Source of the DNA: Methanobacteriaceae archaeon
GTDB lineage: Archaea; Methanobacteriota; Methanobacteria; Methanobacteriales; Methanobacteriaceae
DNA length: 37,369 nucleotides
Assembly: GCA_023249725.1 (NCBI GenBank)
Contig: JAHFBZ010000011.1
Location: 1-37,369, forward strand
Reading direction: 5' to 3'
Shown: positions 1 through 10,785 of the stretch, in pieces
Position numbering within the stretch: position 1 is the first letter of the stretch
Layout of the letters: every line of letters starts with the position of its first letter
Translations under genes and position numbers: made by a program
Notes under the pieces: generated by a model
Databases searched by the model: none
What the model was told of the DNA's origin: nothing
What the model saw: only the letters and a program-made list of their open reading frames with translations

Positions 1-115
1 TAGGTTATCCACGTGTTACTGAGCCGTTCGCCACGAACCCCCGAAGGAGTTCGTTCGACTTGCATGGCTTAATCGAACCCCAATAGCAGTAGCCTCCGCC
101 AGGATCAAACGGATT
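1..115 (-). rRNA. 16S ribosomal RNA, 5' end (partial)
   Basis: Read on the minus strand, this begins with the archaeal small-subunit start (AATCCGTTTGATCCTGG) and continues through the conserved helix containing GCCATGCAAGTCGAACG and the stretch GGCTCAGTAACACGTGG. Both are hallmarks of the first 110 or so bases of 16S rRNA, and the flavour is that of Methanobacterium. The rest of the gene lies left of the window. The 5' end is placed by similarity and could be off by a few bases. Confidence 0.95.
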
Positions 116-1800
<1,685 letters not shown>

Positions 1801-1805
1801 ATTCC

Positions 1806-1830
1806 TCTTTTATCTTTTTATTTTTTTTTG
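1806..1830 (+). terminator. T-rich terminator after mer
   Basis: Six bases after the mer stop the plus strand is almost pure T in several runs, the longest being nine Ts. Archaeal RNA polymerase terminates at such oligo-T tracts without needing a hairpin, and none is evident here. Confidence 0.6.
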
Positions 1831-1860
1831 AGTCTTTTTAATCAATACAGCATAATATAT

Positions 1861-2590
1861 TTATTCTGAAATAATTTTACTACGTATTCTGTGCTTCTTA
1901 GCAATATCTGCCACCCTATTATAAATTTTAATCTGATATTTATGGGAAGGGTAAAATTTAGATTTGAATATATGCTTAGTTTTAGGAATCAAATCTGGAA
2001 AATATTCCTCTAAAGCTTTATAATATCTAACCCTGCAATCAGATGGATTATCACCAAAAAGAGTTAATGGTCCATTAAGTACAAAGTCCCCCCATATTCT
2101 TTTACCGACTTTATTATTATATCCAGTTGATCTTCTGAGTCAGAAATAAATGGTAAAATTGGCATTAACCCTGCCCCCGTAGTGAATCCTTCTTCTTTTA
2201 ATTTATTCATGGCTTCAAATCTTTTTAGGGGAGACAGGGCAGAAGGTTAAAATATTCGGGCCATTTCCAAATCCATGGTTGAAAAAGAAAAAGTAATTAT
2301 TGCTCCCATTCGCTGTGCAGAATCCAGATTATCAGGTAGTATAGCAGATTTGTAAATCTTTTTCAAGAGGCCTATATCTCTTAAAATAAGATCAGATTTA
2401 TTAACTAAATTTATAGGAAAATGAAATCTGTATATTAATTTTTAAAAGTTCTCGTGTGATCTTTAAATCTTTTCATGATGCATATATGGATCTGTGGCAG
2501 ACCATATAGCTATAATCCAATATTCCTTTTTTTCTAGCCCGATTTTTTAATTGATTATATATTACATCTGCAGCATTGATTTTTACTGAT
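1861..2590 (-). pseudogene. Decayed SPL-type radical SAM protein (5'-truncated)
   Basis: Conceptual minus-strand translation across several frames recovers blocks typical of SPL-family (spore photoproduct lyase-like) radical SAM proteins: ISVKINAADVIYNQLKNR, then SATDPYMHHEK, NLVNKSDLILRDIGLLKK, IITFSFSTMDLEMARIF, SPLKRFEAMNKLKEEGFTT, and GLMPILPFISDSEDQL, ending in IISE and a stop at 1861-1863. The frame is broken near 2490 (YSYMVCHRS against WSATDPY), again near 2440 and 2090, and by an in-frame stop after MARIF. The 5' part, which should hold the CxxxCxxC iron-sulfur motif, is absent. The remnant runs straight into the HEAT-protein remnant. The gene is dead. Confidence 0.75.
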
Positions 2591-3288
2591 ATCCCTTCTT
2601 TAATTATTTCTTCAAGTGAATCCTTTACCATTTCGTTGTTTTCCCATTTTATCAACTCTAAAACAACTTTTTCCAGACATCCTTCTTTATAACTAATTGG
2701 CCAATCAAATGAATTATCATGTTCCTTACTCGAGGAGTTACTTCATTTTGAAGCTTATAAAGTAAAGGCAATATTTCTTCAGGGTGGGTTCGACCCCTGA
2801 GATCTATCCCATGTACAATTAATCTTTTAACTTCAGGATCAGGATGATTTATAAATTTTTTAGCGAAACTTAAAGTTGGTTGAGGATTTTTCTCCCCCAT
2901 TTTCTTTAAAGAAGCCATGATGGCACTTTTAACTTTATGAATATTGTCATTTAAGGCCATATCCAAAAAAGGAGCTACTGTGTCAAATTCAAATTTGCCA
3001 ATCTCACCCCAAGTAAAAACCGCATTCTGTCTTTGTTTTTCATCTGGACTTTGGTACAATAATTTAGTTGTGAAGATTATCTTTTCCTGAAAATCAAAAT
3101 CATTCAGATATAAGCGGCTTAAAATAAGATAAATATTTTTACGAATGTGAGAATCGTCATCAGACGCATATTTGAAAATCTTTGAATTTTCTAAAATTTT
3201 ATCCTTTTTAAGCTCCGATTTTAATTCGGATTCCATTTTTTGAACAAATTTTACCCTTTTTTCCCTTGGATAGGTCGTAAAAGCCCAT
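2591..3288 (-). pseudogene. Frameshifted HEAT/DNA-alkylation-repeat-like protein fragment
   Basis: The open core (3236 down to 2658) encodes about 190 residues of paired helices such as QRQNAVFTWGEIGKFEFDTV, VKSAIMASLKKMGEKNP and PEVKRLIVHGIDLRGRTHPE, as in HEAT-like repeat proteins. Two single-base indels seem to have closed the frame. Near 3265, MGFYDLSK (ATG at 3286-3288) is out of phase with REKRVKFVQKMESELKSELK. Near 2697, IIHLIGQ should continue as ISYKEGCLEKVVLELIKWEN but instead shifts to LVIKKDVWKKLF and a stop. The restored frame ends at IIKE (about 2595) and then joins the radical SAM remnant, so the true C-terminal end is missing. A shortened protein starting at 3236 could still be made, but decay is more likely. 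Confidence 0.6.
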
Positions 3289-3674
3289 TTTAAATTTCCA
3301 TTAATAAGAAATAATTATATTTTTACAATTTAATACATTATAATATATTATAAAATTTATTAAAATTCTAATTATTATTATTATTATTATTAAATTCAGT
3401 AAAACTTTAATTGTTACTTTTATTTACTAATCAAATAATATTTCAGATAGTCTTAATAATTATATCTAATTAAATATCTATATTAATATTGATTTTCTAT
3501 GCTATTGAATTCACAATTAATTATAAAAAACTATAAAGAATAAATCTTAATAGCTGATTAAAAAAAATTATATTTACCATATTTATATCAACATTTAAGT
3601 TCAATATAAAATATTAAAAAATTAATATGCTATTTATCTATTTATCAAATTAAATATCGTTTAAAGGAAAAAAT
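3289..3674. other. AT-rich intergenic region
   Basis: No gene is seen. It holds the (ATT)7 microsatellite listed separately, long A/T runs, and the upstream region of the RaSEA gene, including a binding site AAAGGA just before its ATG. Many AT boxes make it impossible to choose one promoter. Confidence 0.5.
3371..3391. repeat. (ATT)7 microsatellite
   Basis: Seven perfect copies of ATT in non-coding DNA upstream of the RaSEA gene. The same trinucleotide is expanded inside two genes of this window (7421-7447 and 26051-26071). Confidence 0.9.
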
Positions 3675-4745
3675 ATGAAAATTCAAGAACTTTCACAAGA
3701 AATAAGGGCCAAAGCTCTAAAAAGAATAAAAGAAAAAACTCCTCAAGAACTTTCAGCCACTTGGTCACATGAAGACCTCACTTATTCTGGTGAAGGGTCA
3801 ACAATATTTATGATTTTACCAACCACAGGCTGTGCTTGGGCACTTGCTGAAAGTGGAGGCTGTACCATGTGCAGTTACATCTCAGAGTCCAGTTTAGAGC
3901 CAGTTTCATCTTCCACGTTAATTGAAATTTTTAATGACTTGCTTGGGAGATACGACTTAAATGAGCCGACTGCAATAAAGATGTTTACTTCAGGGAGCTT
4001 TTTAAATCAGGGCGAATTTCCTCTAGAAGCAAGAATCGAAATATTGAATACTTTAAATGGACTAGAAAACGTCACAGAAGTTATTGTGGAATCAAGACCA
4101 GAATACGTTACTAAAGAAGAAGTTTTGAATTGTTGTTCTCTGATTCCTGAAAAGATATTTGAAATAAGTATGGGCCTAGAAACCAGCGATGATTATACCA
4201 GGGAATTCAAAGTAAATAAGGGTTTTAACAAGCAAGATTTTGAAAAAGCGGTGGATGTTATTAAAGGCCTTAAAAGTGAATATAATGTCAAATCAAAAGC
4301 ATATATTCTCATAAAACCTATTTTAACTTCTGAAAAAGATGCTATTGAAGAGGCCGTGCAGACAGCCAGTTATGCTGAAGAAAAAGGCGTTGATAGAGTT
4401 TCATTCTGCCCATCAACCATCCATAAAGGAACTGTCATGGAAGAACTCTGGAGAAAAGGATCTTACCAGCCACCTAGAGTATGGAGTGTCTTAGAAGTCC
4501 TGAATAGGGTTAGACAATCTGTAAAAATACCATCCATAATGGATACTTCTGGTTTTGGAAGTCGGAGAGGCCCTTACAACTGTAAAAATTGCAATGATAA
4601 ATTGAAAAAGATAATAATGAAATCTAATCTTAATCAAAGCACTATAAAAGATTTCAAATGCGATTGTAAGGTTGAATGGGAAACAGAAACAAAATTTGGT
4701 GATATTAACCGATCTCCTTCTCGTATACAATATCCAAAGAATTAA
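3675..4745 (+). CDS. raSEA: Archaeosine biosynthesis radical SAM protein RaSEA
   Basis: RaSEA works with ArcS on tRNA position 15, turning lysine-modified preQ0 into archaeosine by radical chemistry. The 356-residue protein has the cluster cysteines C53, C63 and C66 in [19 protein letters not shown], a spacing unlike plain CxxxCxxC and characteristic of this family. It continues with the TIM-barrel motifs [25 protein letters not shown] and [11 protein letters not shown]. The C-terminus has [11 protein letters not shown] and [10 protein letters not shown], which may bind zinc or a second cluster. The start ATG is preceded by AAAGGA. It is alone on its transcript; ArcS and the tRNA-guanine transglycosylase are not in the window. 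Confidence 0.9.
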   Translation: MKIQELSQEIRAKALKRIKEKTPQELSATWSHEDLTYSGEGSTIFMILPTTGCAWALAESGGCTMCSYISESSLEPVSSSTLIEIFNDLLGRYDLNEPTAIKMFTSGSFLNQGEFPLEARIEILNTLNGLENVTEVIVESRPEYVTKEEVLNCCSLIPEKIFEISMGLETSDDYTREFKVNKGFNKQDFEKAVDVIKGLKSEYNVKSKAYILIKPILTSEKDAIEEAVQTASYAEEKGVDRVSFCPSTIHKGTVMEELWRKGSYQPPRVWSVLEVLNRVRQSVKIPSIMDTSGFGSRRGPYNCKNCNDKLKKIIMKSNLNQSTIKDFKCDCKVEWETETKFGDINRSPSRIQYPKN

Positions 4746-4916
4746 TTTGAGGAATCTAAATAGGAGTATTGGTTATTAAACTCATTTCTAATTTTTTATC
4801 AATTAATTATAAAAAAAATATAAGTAATTAGTTGTTATTGAATTTAGCATTCTAATTTAAGATTATCTAAAATTAATTACTTAATAGAACAAATAACTAA
4901 TAAAAGAGCTGATTGG

Positions 4917-5414
4917 ATGAAACAGACCCCTGAAACTTCTGGAAATATTGCAACTTGCTTGAATTGCATTGATGGTAGAATACAATTCCCGGTGTTAAAC
5001 TGGATAAAAATTTGTTATGGAATTCCCTTTGTGGATATGATTACCGAACCAGGTATAGTAAACATATTTCCAAATGACAATGAACATGCCAAGAGTTCTC
5101 TTTTTGAATCCACACTGGAAAAAGTTAAAATTTCATTAAATATCCACGATTCAGATATAATATTCCTTGTCGGGCATGATGATTGTGCAGGTAATCCCGA
5201 AAGCCCCCAAGTACAAGAAAATCAAATAAAAAAATCTGTTAGGAATTTAAAAAATCAAATAAAAGATATAAATCCATCATGTAAAGTAATAGGCCTATGG
5301 GTGCCTTTAGAAAAAGATTTATTTTATGATTCTTCTTTAAAAGAACGATATTTAGAAAAAAATTTAGCAGACGTGGATATTGTGAAAAATATAAAAATTA
5401 TATTAGAATTATAA
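4917..5414 (+). CDS. Beta-carbonic-anhydrase-like zinc protein (Pro_CA_2-like)
   Basis: The 165-residue protein carries the beta-carbonic anhydrase zinc and catalytic signature in reduced form: C17-x-D19-x-R21 in CLNCIDGR and H87-x-x-C90 in VGHDDCAGNP. Beta-class enzymes use these Cys-His-Cys ligands with the Asp-Arg dyad. It is shorter than classical enzymes (around 200 residues or more) and resembles the small putative carbonic anhydrases grouped as Pro_CA_2. It has no signal peptide or membrane segment. CO2/bicarbonate interconversion would suit a CO2-fixing methanogen, but activity is inferred from the motifs only. The ribosome binding site before the ATG is weak. Confidence 0.7.
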   Translation: MKQTPETSGNIATCLNCIDGRIQFPVLNWIKICYGIPFVDMITEPGIVNIFPNDNEHAKSSLFESTLEKVKISLNIHDSDIIFLVGHDDCAGNPESPQVQENQIKKSVRNLKNQIKDINPSCKVIGLWVPLEKDLFYDSSLKERYLEKNLADVDIVKNIKIILEL

Positions 5415-5573
5415 TCTATTAAGATAAAAATAATATTTAATTATGAATAAATATCTTACACATCTAAATGCATTATTTTTTATTAAAATTAATTAAAATA
5501 GAATATTGATTAAAATAGAAATTATTAAGTAATTTATTAATTTCGGACTTATAAAACCACGAGAATAAAAAAA

Positions 5574-6869
5574 ATGATTGGAATAAGCGCTGATTTTGAC
5601 CCGGTCCATAAAGGCCATGTTAAACTCATTCAAAAAGGCAGACAAATAGCCGAAGAGACTGGAGATGAAGTTGTAATCTATCTTAACAAAGGTTATAGTG
5701 CTAATCACGCTCCATTTTTTGCAGATTATGAATCTAGAAAGGAAATGGCCCTTAAGGCAGGGGCAGATAGAGTAGTGCCTATTGAATGCTTGCATCACCG
5801 CCTTACACTAGCCTATAGTGTGCCCATTAGGATAGCTATGATGATTGAAGATGGTGTGGTGGATTACGTAGATGCTGCGGGAGTGAATGTTTCAGTTCCT
5901 ATGCTTACCCAGCAGGCCAAAAAATTCGCCAAAAAGGGAATATTTAGTGGAATTCCTCGAAATCTTCCTAATAGAAATGTTATAAGATGGTTTGCAGTTA
6001 ATGAGTTCCTATATAACAAATATCAGCGTAAAATGCGTTTTCATATTATCGACGAGCTTTCCATGGGTGGAAAAGTTTCAGGAAGAGAAATAAGAAAACA
6101 GATAATTGAAAATAATATGGAAATCCCATCTGAATTGGATCAGGTCCTTCCCCAAAGTACCATCAAGATTTTAGAAAAAGGAATTAAAAATGGAACCATC
6201 CCTGGAGAAAGAAACCTGGCCGCCATTACCAAAAAAATGAACACCTATTCTCGCTCTAAATTAATGGAAATTGCCCATTTAAATGCCGATGCCATTAATT
6301 CAATAATTAAAGGAAGATTTTATCGAGAAGAAGATCAAGTTTGGGCCACTTTTAGAAAAGCAGGTTATGGGCCAGTTCTCACCAGGTTGACAGTGAGTGC
6401 TATTGAAGAAGAAGTGAGCAAAAAAGAGGTCTTAGAGTTAATTGAGTCCTATGAAAAACAGGGAGTTATTCCTCCAGATCAAAAAGTGGGTAAAGTTATA
6501 GAAAGAGCATGGTTTGTTTCTCAAAAGAATGAACATAATTTAAGTGCTAGTGAAGCCCATGATAAATTCCGAAAAGGAATTGAACTTCAAAAAAAGCCGT
6601 GCATGACCTTTGATGCAGGTTTAAGTATTAGGAGTTTTGAAGTTGAAGAATTAAAGTCGGGTATGGACGCTGGAATTTATGTTGATCAAAATGGAGTTCT
6701 TGCTTGCGAGATTAGAACTGATAAAACGAAAATAAAAAGTCATTTAAAGTTACCTGGAGAAATGGCCACATATCTTCGGCTTTTAATTGATTCTCACTTC
6801 ATTCCCATGAAAGCAAAGGTTGTGGAAAAGGAGAGAGGAATAAGAATTAGGATAACCGTTGATAATTAA
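5574..6869 (+). CDS. HIGH-superfamily nucleotidyltransferase, TmcAL-like
   Basis: The N-terminus [19 protein letters not shown] holds the HxGH nucleotidyltransferase motif (H12-K-G-H15), used to bind ATP and transfer AMP. The order of blocks ([40 protein letters not shown]) and the length fit the HIGH_NTase1/DUF795 family. Its bacterial member TmcAL activates acetate with ATP to acetylate the wobble cytidine of tRNA-Met. Here there are 431 residues, a little longer than bacterial TmcAL, with an extra C-terminal basic domain (from about 330: [17 protein letters not shown] to RIRITVDN). A tRNA substrate is therefore plausible, but the archaeal function is not established. The start is set by the HIGH motif position; the binding site is weak. 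Confidence 0.7.
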   Translation: MIGISADFDPVHKGHVKLIQKGRQIAEETGDEVVIYLNKGYSANHAPFFADYESRKEMALKAGADRVVPIECLHHRLTLAYSVPIRIAMMIEDGVVDYVDAAGVNVSVPMLTQQAKKFAKKGIFSGIPRNLPNRNVIRWFAVNEFLYNKYQRKMRFHIIDELSMGGKVSGREIRKQIIENNMEIPSELDQVLPQSTIKILEKGIKNGTIPGERNLAAITKKMNTYSRSKLMEIAHLNADAINSIIKGRFYREEDQVWATFRKAGYGPVLTRLTVSAIEEEVSKKEVLELIESYEKQGVIPPDQKVGKVIERAWFVSQKNEHNLSASEAHDKFRKGIELQKKPCMTFDAGLSIRSFEVEELKSGMDAGIYVDQNGVLACEIRTDKTKIKSHLKLPGEMATYLRLLIDSHFIPMKAKVVEKERGIRIRITVDN

Positions 6870-6932
6870 TATAGAATATATAATAATTGAAATCAACAAG
6901 AATTAGAAAAATTATTTTTCAAATCCTATTTT

Positions 6933-7163
6933 TTAAAAATCTAGTTCTTGAAATGATGCTTCTTCCCTTACTTCAACTACGGGACAGCCCCATTTTTTAC
7001 AAAAAGTCATTACCATTTTTCCTTTATCGGTGTTTATGTAAACTCTCCAGCATTCATCTTCATATGATTTAAAATCAATTTCAAGGATTTTTTTACCAAT
7101 GAGCTTTTCCAGTGTCTGTTTACATTCTTTTATTTGTTCATCAGAATCATGCAAACCATTCAC
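6933..7163 (-). CDS. Small conserved-looking hypothetical protein
   Basis: The protein has 76 residues with an N-terminal helix (EQIKECKQTLEKLIGKKI) and a strand-rich second half (WRVYINTDKGKMVMTFCKKWGCPVVEV). Cysteines in ECK, CKKWGC and DECW could bind a metal, but no known motif results. The composition is convincingly coding, and GGGGGTGAATG supplies a binding site and start region. It converges with the nucleotidyltransferase gene. I do not recognise the family. Confidence 0.6.
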   Translation of the reverse strand: MNGLHDSDEQIKECKQTLEKLIGKKILEIDFKSYEDECWRVYINTDKGKMVMTFCKKWGCPVVEVREEASFQELDF

Positions 7164-7344
7164 CCCCTAAATTATCTATTAAATGTTCAAATATTTTTGC
7201 AATATTAAAATCGCCATAATAATTTATGTTTTAACTATTTCTAATAAGTTATGATTCTGAAATAAATGAAATTAAATATATTGATTAATTAAGATTATTC
7301 TGAATTTTTTATTTTATGAAATGAATGTGCAGTTAAAGTATTGT

Positions 7345-8220
7345 TTAATCATATAAATGCTTAAAAAGTTCTTTATAGGATTTAAGATCTGATTTAAACT
7401 CTATGGCGTCTTTAAAATCTTTATTATTATTATTATTATTATTATTAAAATCCTTATTTTGATCAAGAATAATTTCAAAAGTATTTTCAATTGCATCTGC
7501 CATTATGGGATCGATTTCATCAGATAAAAGATTTTTAACTTCATCCATTTCTTCATATCTTCTTTTAGCATGTTTAAAACTACTTATTAATCTAGAATTA
7601 ACTGAATTTTTAAATTGTTGCCCTTCAGTTTCACCAATAATTTCCATAACTTCTTCATCAATCCCCATTTTATATGCTGCCGAAATTGTCTCCCAAAGAA
7701 GAGCCGATACTCCTTTAGTATAAGAACTTCTCAACATTTTTATCTGAGAACAGTTTCCAATTTCAGTTCCCATTATTTTTATATTTAATCCATAATCATT
7801 TAAAAAAGCAAAATCTTGGGCTGAATCACCACAAGCAATGATTTGAACATTAGAACCGTTTCTTTTTACACTACCAATAATGGCAGCATCCACAGTTTTT
7901 TTATTTTCTACCTGGCCCAGTGCCTCCCGGACAGTAGCAGGGGAAATATTGTTAATATCAACATAAATTCCTCGAGAATATTTTCCTATATCTCGGGCTA
8001 CTTCAACTGCAGTAGATGGGGTAACGGCCGAAATAAGTATTTCCGATTTTTCAGCGAGTTTTCTATAGCTGGGACAAATAGTTACGCCCATTTCAAGAGC
8101 TTTATTTTTTGTAGTGCTACTTCTACCCTGTAAACAAGTGAAAACATTCACACCATTATCTAAAAGCCCTTCTGAAAGAATAGAAGAAACCTCTCCAAAT
8201 CCTAAAAAGCCTATTTTCAT
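7345..8220 (-). CDS. NAD(P)-dependent oxidoreductase with DUF1932-type C-terminal domain
   Basis: The N-terminal Rossmann domain has the dinucleotide motif GFLGFGEVSS (residues 4-13), then SAVTPSTAVEVARDIGK and YVDINNISPATVREA, as in the 6-phosphogluconate/3-hydroxyisobutyrate dehydrogenase superfamily. The helical C-terminal half (KMLRSSYTKGVSALLWET onwards) matches DUF1932. The substrate is unknown. Oddly, residues 259-266 are eight asparagines flanked by two copies of KDF, encoded by a TAA/AAT microsatellite, followed by a 25-residue tail. The start has GGGTGTAA upstream. The gene appears to be monocistronic. Confidence 0.75.
   Translation of the reverse strand: MKIGFLGFGEVSSILSEGLLDNGVNVFTCLQGRSSTTKNKALEMGVTICPSYRKLAEKSEILISAVTPSTAVEVARDIGKYSRGIYVDINNISPATVREALGQVENKKTVDAAIIGSVKRNGSNVQIIACGDSAQDFAFLNDYGLNIKIMGTEIGNCSQIKMLRSSYTKGVSALLWETISAAYKMGIDEEVMEIIGETEGQQFKNSVNSRLISSFKHAKRRYEEMDEVKNLLSDEIDPIMADAIENTFEIILDQNKDFNNNNNNNNKDFKDAIEFKSDLKSYKELFKHLYD
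7421..7447. repeat. (TTA)9 microsatellite coding a poly-Asn run
   Basis: Nine perfect TTA units (AAT on the coding strand) lie inside the DUF1932-type dehydrogenase gene. They encode an asparagine run outside the conserved fold, so a change in unit number would alter length without shifting the frame. Confidence 0.9.
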
Positions 8221-8416
8221 AAATTACACCCAAAATAACTAATTTTACTAATATCCTCACTTACTGAAAGCTTATTAATATACAGTAGTCAGAATTTAAT
8301 CTTGATTATTATATTATAGAATTCTAATAAATAAATCTATAATTTTAAGAAAATAATAAAAGAAAAATTTAAAGAATATTTTTATTTATTTAAATTTAAA
8401 CTAATGAAATTTAGTT

Positions 8417-9031
8417 TTAAGCTAGGGCTAGCCAAATCATGTAAATTCCAGCCCCCGTAATTAAAATTCCAGATATTTTTCTTATTGAATCCGCTTTTTT
8501 GGCCAATTTTTCAATATTTGCACTGGAAACTAGTAATCCTAAAACTAATATACTAATGGAAAATCCTGCGGTGTATAAAAGTAAATTTAGAGCACTGTAG
8601 AAAGCATTTCCTGTTGAAATGCTGAAAGTGATTAACGCTATAAGATAAGTGCCATAACAAGGGGCCCATGCCAGTGAGGTTAAAATTCCCCATAGAAACG
8701 ATCCAAATACACCTCTCTGTTTAGAATCCGATGCGATTGAAAATTTAAAAAGGTTTCTATTAGTAATGATCATTATTCCCAATGCAATCAGTATTATAGA
8801 AGCTAATATTCTAAAATAATGTAGATAATAATTTATAGCTGCCGTGAAAACTATGGTCAGCACTATAGTTAGAGTAAAAATTAAAAAGAGACCCATTACA
8901 AATGCTAGAATTTCAGTTTTTCTACGCGCTATTAGAGTATAACCTATTAAAATGGGAATAACTGGTAGAATGCAGGGAGATAATACTGAGGCAATTCCTG
9001 CTAAAAATGAAAATAAAGGGACAATATCCAT
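8417..9031 (-). CDS. ccdA: CcdA/DsbD-type thiol-disulfide transmembrane protein
   Basis: This integral membrane protein carries reducing equivalents from cytoplasmic thioredoxin to an outward-facing thioredoxin-like partner. The 204 residues form about six membrane helices. The two family cysteines with their prolines are present, in LSPCILPVIPILIGY (helix 1) and AWAPCYGTYLIAL (helix 4). The binding site AGGAGA stands before the ATG. The gene follows a membrane thioredoxin after 30 bases, so the two form an operon and probably a functional pair. It may serve cytochrome-free extracytoplasmic disulfide reduction. Confidence 0.88.
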   Translation of the reverse strand: MDIVPLFSFLAGIASVLSPCILPVIPILIGYTLIARRKTEILAFVMGLFLIFTLTIVLTIVFTAAINYYLHYFRILASIILIALGIMIITNRNLFKFSIASDSKQRGVFGSFLWGILTSLAWAPCYGTYLIALITFSISTGNAFYSALNLLLYTAGFSISILVLGLLVSSANIEKLAKKADSIRKISGILITGAGIYMIWLALA

Positions 9032-9061
9032 TTAAAATCTCCTTAATAATTTAATATAAAA

Positions 9062-9532
9062 TTATAATATGCTTAAAAGTTGATCTGGAGATTGATATCC
9101 CTCAATTTTTTTAATTTCTTCCCCATTAGAGTTCATAATTATTAAAGTTGGAATACTGTATATTCCATATTTAGATGACAGTTCTGGATTGGTATCCACA
9201 TCTATTTTAACTTCCACATAATTTTGGGACAGTTTCTGGGTAACCTTTTCATTTATTAGAGTTTCTGATTCTAGTTGTTGACAGGCAGGGCACCAGTTAG
9301 CTGAGAAAAATGCAAATACTAATTTATTTGTTTTTTGAGCTTCTGAAATAGCAGAATCAAGATTATCGTACCATTTCAAACTATAAGATTGATTAGATTC
9401 ATTAGAAACATTATTATAATTATTAGTTAATGACTGATTGCTATTATTAAAACTGTTTAAAGCCATGGCCACACCAGCAATTACCACTATTATCAAAGCA
9501 GCAATAACCCAGATTTTAAGAGAAATCTTCAT
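9062..9532 (-). CDS. Membrane-anchored thioredoxin-fold protein
   Basis: One N-terminal hydrophobic segment (residues 7-25, IWVIAALIIVVIAGVAMAL) is followed by an Asn/Ser-rich linker and a thioredoxin domain. The redox centre is C81-P-A-C84 in FFSANWCPACQQLE; the cis-proline loop is YGIYSIPTLIIM and the tail is GYQSPDQLLSIL. The anchor places the domain outside the membrane, where the CcdA protein encoded just downstream could keep it reduced. The gene is first in the two-gene operon. There is no clear binding site before the ATG, so translation may be leaderless. Confidence 0.85.
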   Translation of the reverse strand: MKISLKIWVIAALIIVVIAGVAMALNSFNNSNQSLTNNYNNVSNESNQSYSLKWYDNLDSAISEAQKTNKLVFAFFSANWCPACQQLESETLINEKVTQKLSQNYVEVKIDVDTNPELSSKYGIYSIPTLIIMNSNGEEIKKIEGYQSPDQLLSIL

Positions 9533-9671
9533 AAATGATGATTATGTGATTACTACCCATATAATTTACGATAATTTAATGTCCTTTTAGATAATTAAAT
9601 ATTGTATAATTAAAATCATGAAAAAGTCAAATAAAAAAAAAAAATAGAATAAATATAACAAATTAATTCAA

Positions 9672-10538
9672 TTAATAATTCAACTTAACTATAACATTAG
9701 AACCTTCTGCAACCCCCAAATCCCTGGAAGTAGGGCCACATTTTGTATTTAAAAGACAAAATACTGGTTTTTTTCCAAAATCAATTTCAGTAAGACCCTC
9801 ATAATTACCTAAACCTTTAGATATAATTAATTCAGCATTATCAAGCATGTGTCGAAATTCAGAGGATACTTGCTCATAAATAACACCTATAGAATCCGTG
9901 CCGGTGGTTACCAGTTTTGCCATCCCATCAAGGCCTATTTGATAAGCATCCTCTAAACAAGCATCATTAAGTATAGGATTTTCTTTTACAGCTACAGTTA
10001 CTTCCACATCGTATTCTTCCATTTTTTTAATTAATAATTTGTCAAAAACTATTTCCCCCGTGTTGTCTGCCAGATAAAGAACAGATTTAACAGATTTAAG
10101 TGATTTTTCAAGTTCATTGGTGTGATTAATTACTAGTGGGGCATTTAGATTGTCCATCATCAAATTTAATGGATCGCAATTTACTCCCAGAGCTCCAAAA
10201 TCTATTAAGTTACCTATAATAGCTGCTTTGACAAACATTTCCAGGCCCTCTTCGTCTTGCAGAAATTCTGATAATTTTGGAAGGAATTCTGCTGCAATTT
10301 CATTGCACTTTCCTTTAATATGTAAATAAGGATCTTCATTACCGGTTTTTTCTTTTATAAGGCGATGAATACTGGTTCCAATAACATTAGAAACAGCACC
10401 TTCCTGAAATTCCTGGCCTAAAAGAGTAGTTACTTCGGCCATGATTTCAATTTTTAGATTTTCATCATCAGCGGCCAAATCCAAGGCCTCTTGGGCCTGT
10501 CTGAGGAAACATGGAGCGCATTCATAATATACTTTCAT
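9672..10538 (-). CDS. DUF89/ARMT1-like metal-dependent phosphatase family protein
   Basis: The 288 residues start MKVYYECAPCFLRQAQEAL, with C7 and C10, as in archaeal DUF89 proteins. The catalytic-type motifs are LADNTGEIVFDKLLI (the Asp-Asn metal site), AVKENPILNDA, ISKGLGNYEGL and CLLNTKCGPTSRDLGV near the end. Family members act as damage-control phosphatases on sugar phosphates or related metabolites; the substrate here is unknown. The start is the first ATG before the conserved Cys pair. It stands alone between the thioredoxin pair and a small secreted protein. Confidence 0.8.
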   Translation of the reverse strand: MKVYYECAPCFLRQAQEALDLAADDENLKIEIMAEVTTLLGQEFQEGAVSNVIGTSIHRLIKEKTGNEDPYLHIKGKCNEIAAEFLPKLSEFLQDEEGLEMFVKAAIIGNLIDFGALGVNCDPLNLMMDNLNAPLVINHTNELEKSLKSVKSVLYLADNTGEIVFDKLLIKKMEEYDVEVTVAVKENPILNDACLEDAYQIGLDGMAKLVTTGTDSIGVIYEQVSSEFRHMLDNAELIISKGLGNYEGLTEIDFGKKPVFCLLNTKCGPTSRDLGVAEGSNVIVKLNY

Positions 10539-10785
10539 AGGAATCAGTGCAATTTTTTAAGATAATTAACTTTTGAATACTATCTTTAATTATATGATAT
10601 AAACCTTTATTTTATAATATTATTTAATAAAAAATGCTTTAAAACATATTATAATAAATATTCATCATATTATTTTATTTAGTTTTATAATCAGTTAATA
10701 CTTAAAATAAAAATGTTAATTCCCTGTTTAGGAATAATGCAATTCAATCTAAAAAAAGAGAAAAAAATAATAAAAAATTATCTAT

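Noticed and set aside
2473-2655. A 60-codon minus-strand frame as a small real gene
   Set aside because: It is a chance open segment built from the end of the HEAT remnant and the middle of the radical SAM remnant; its last residues are out of frame.
3371-3391. Short tandem repeats as a possible CRISPR array
   Set aside because: The unit is three bases with no spacers; no cas genes are present.
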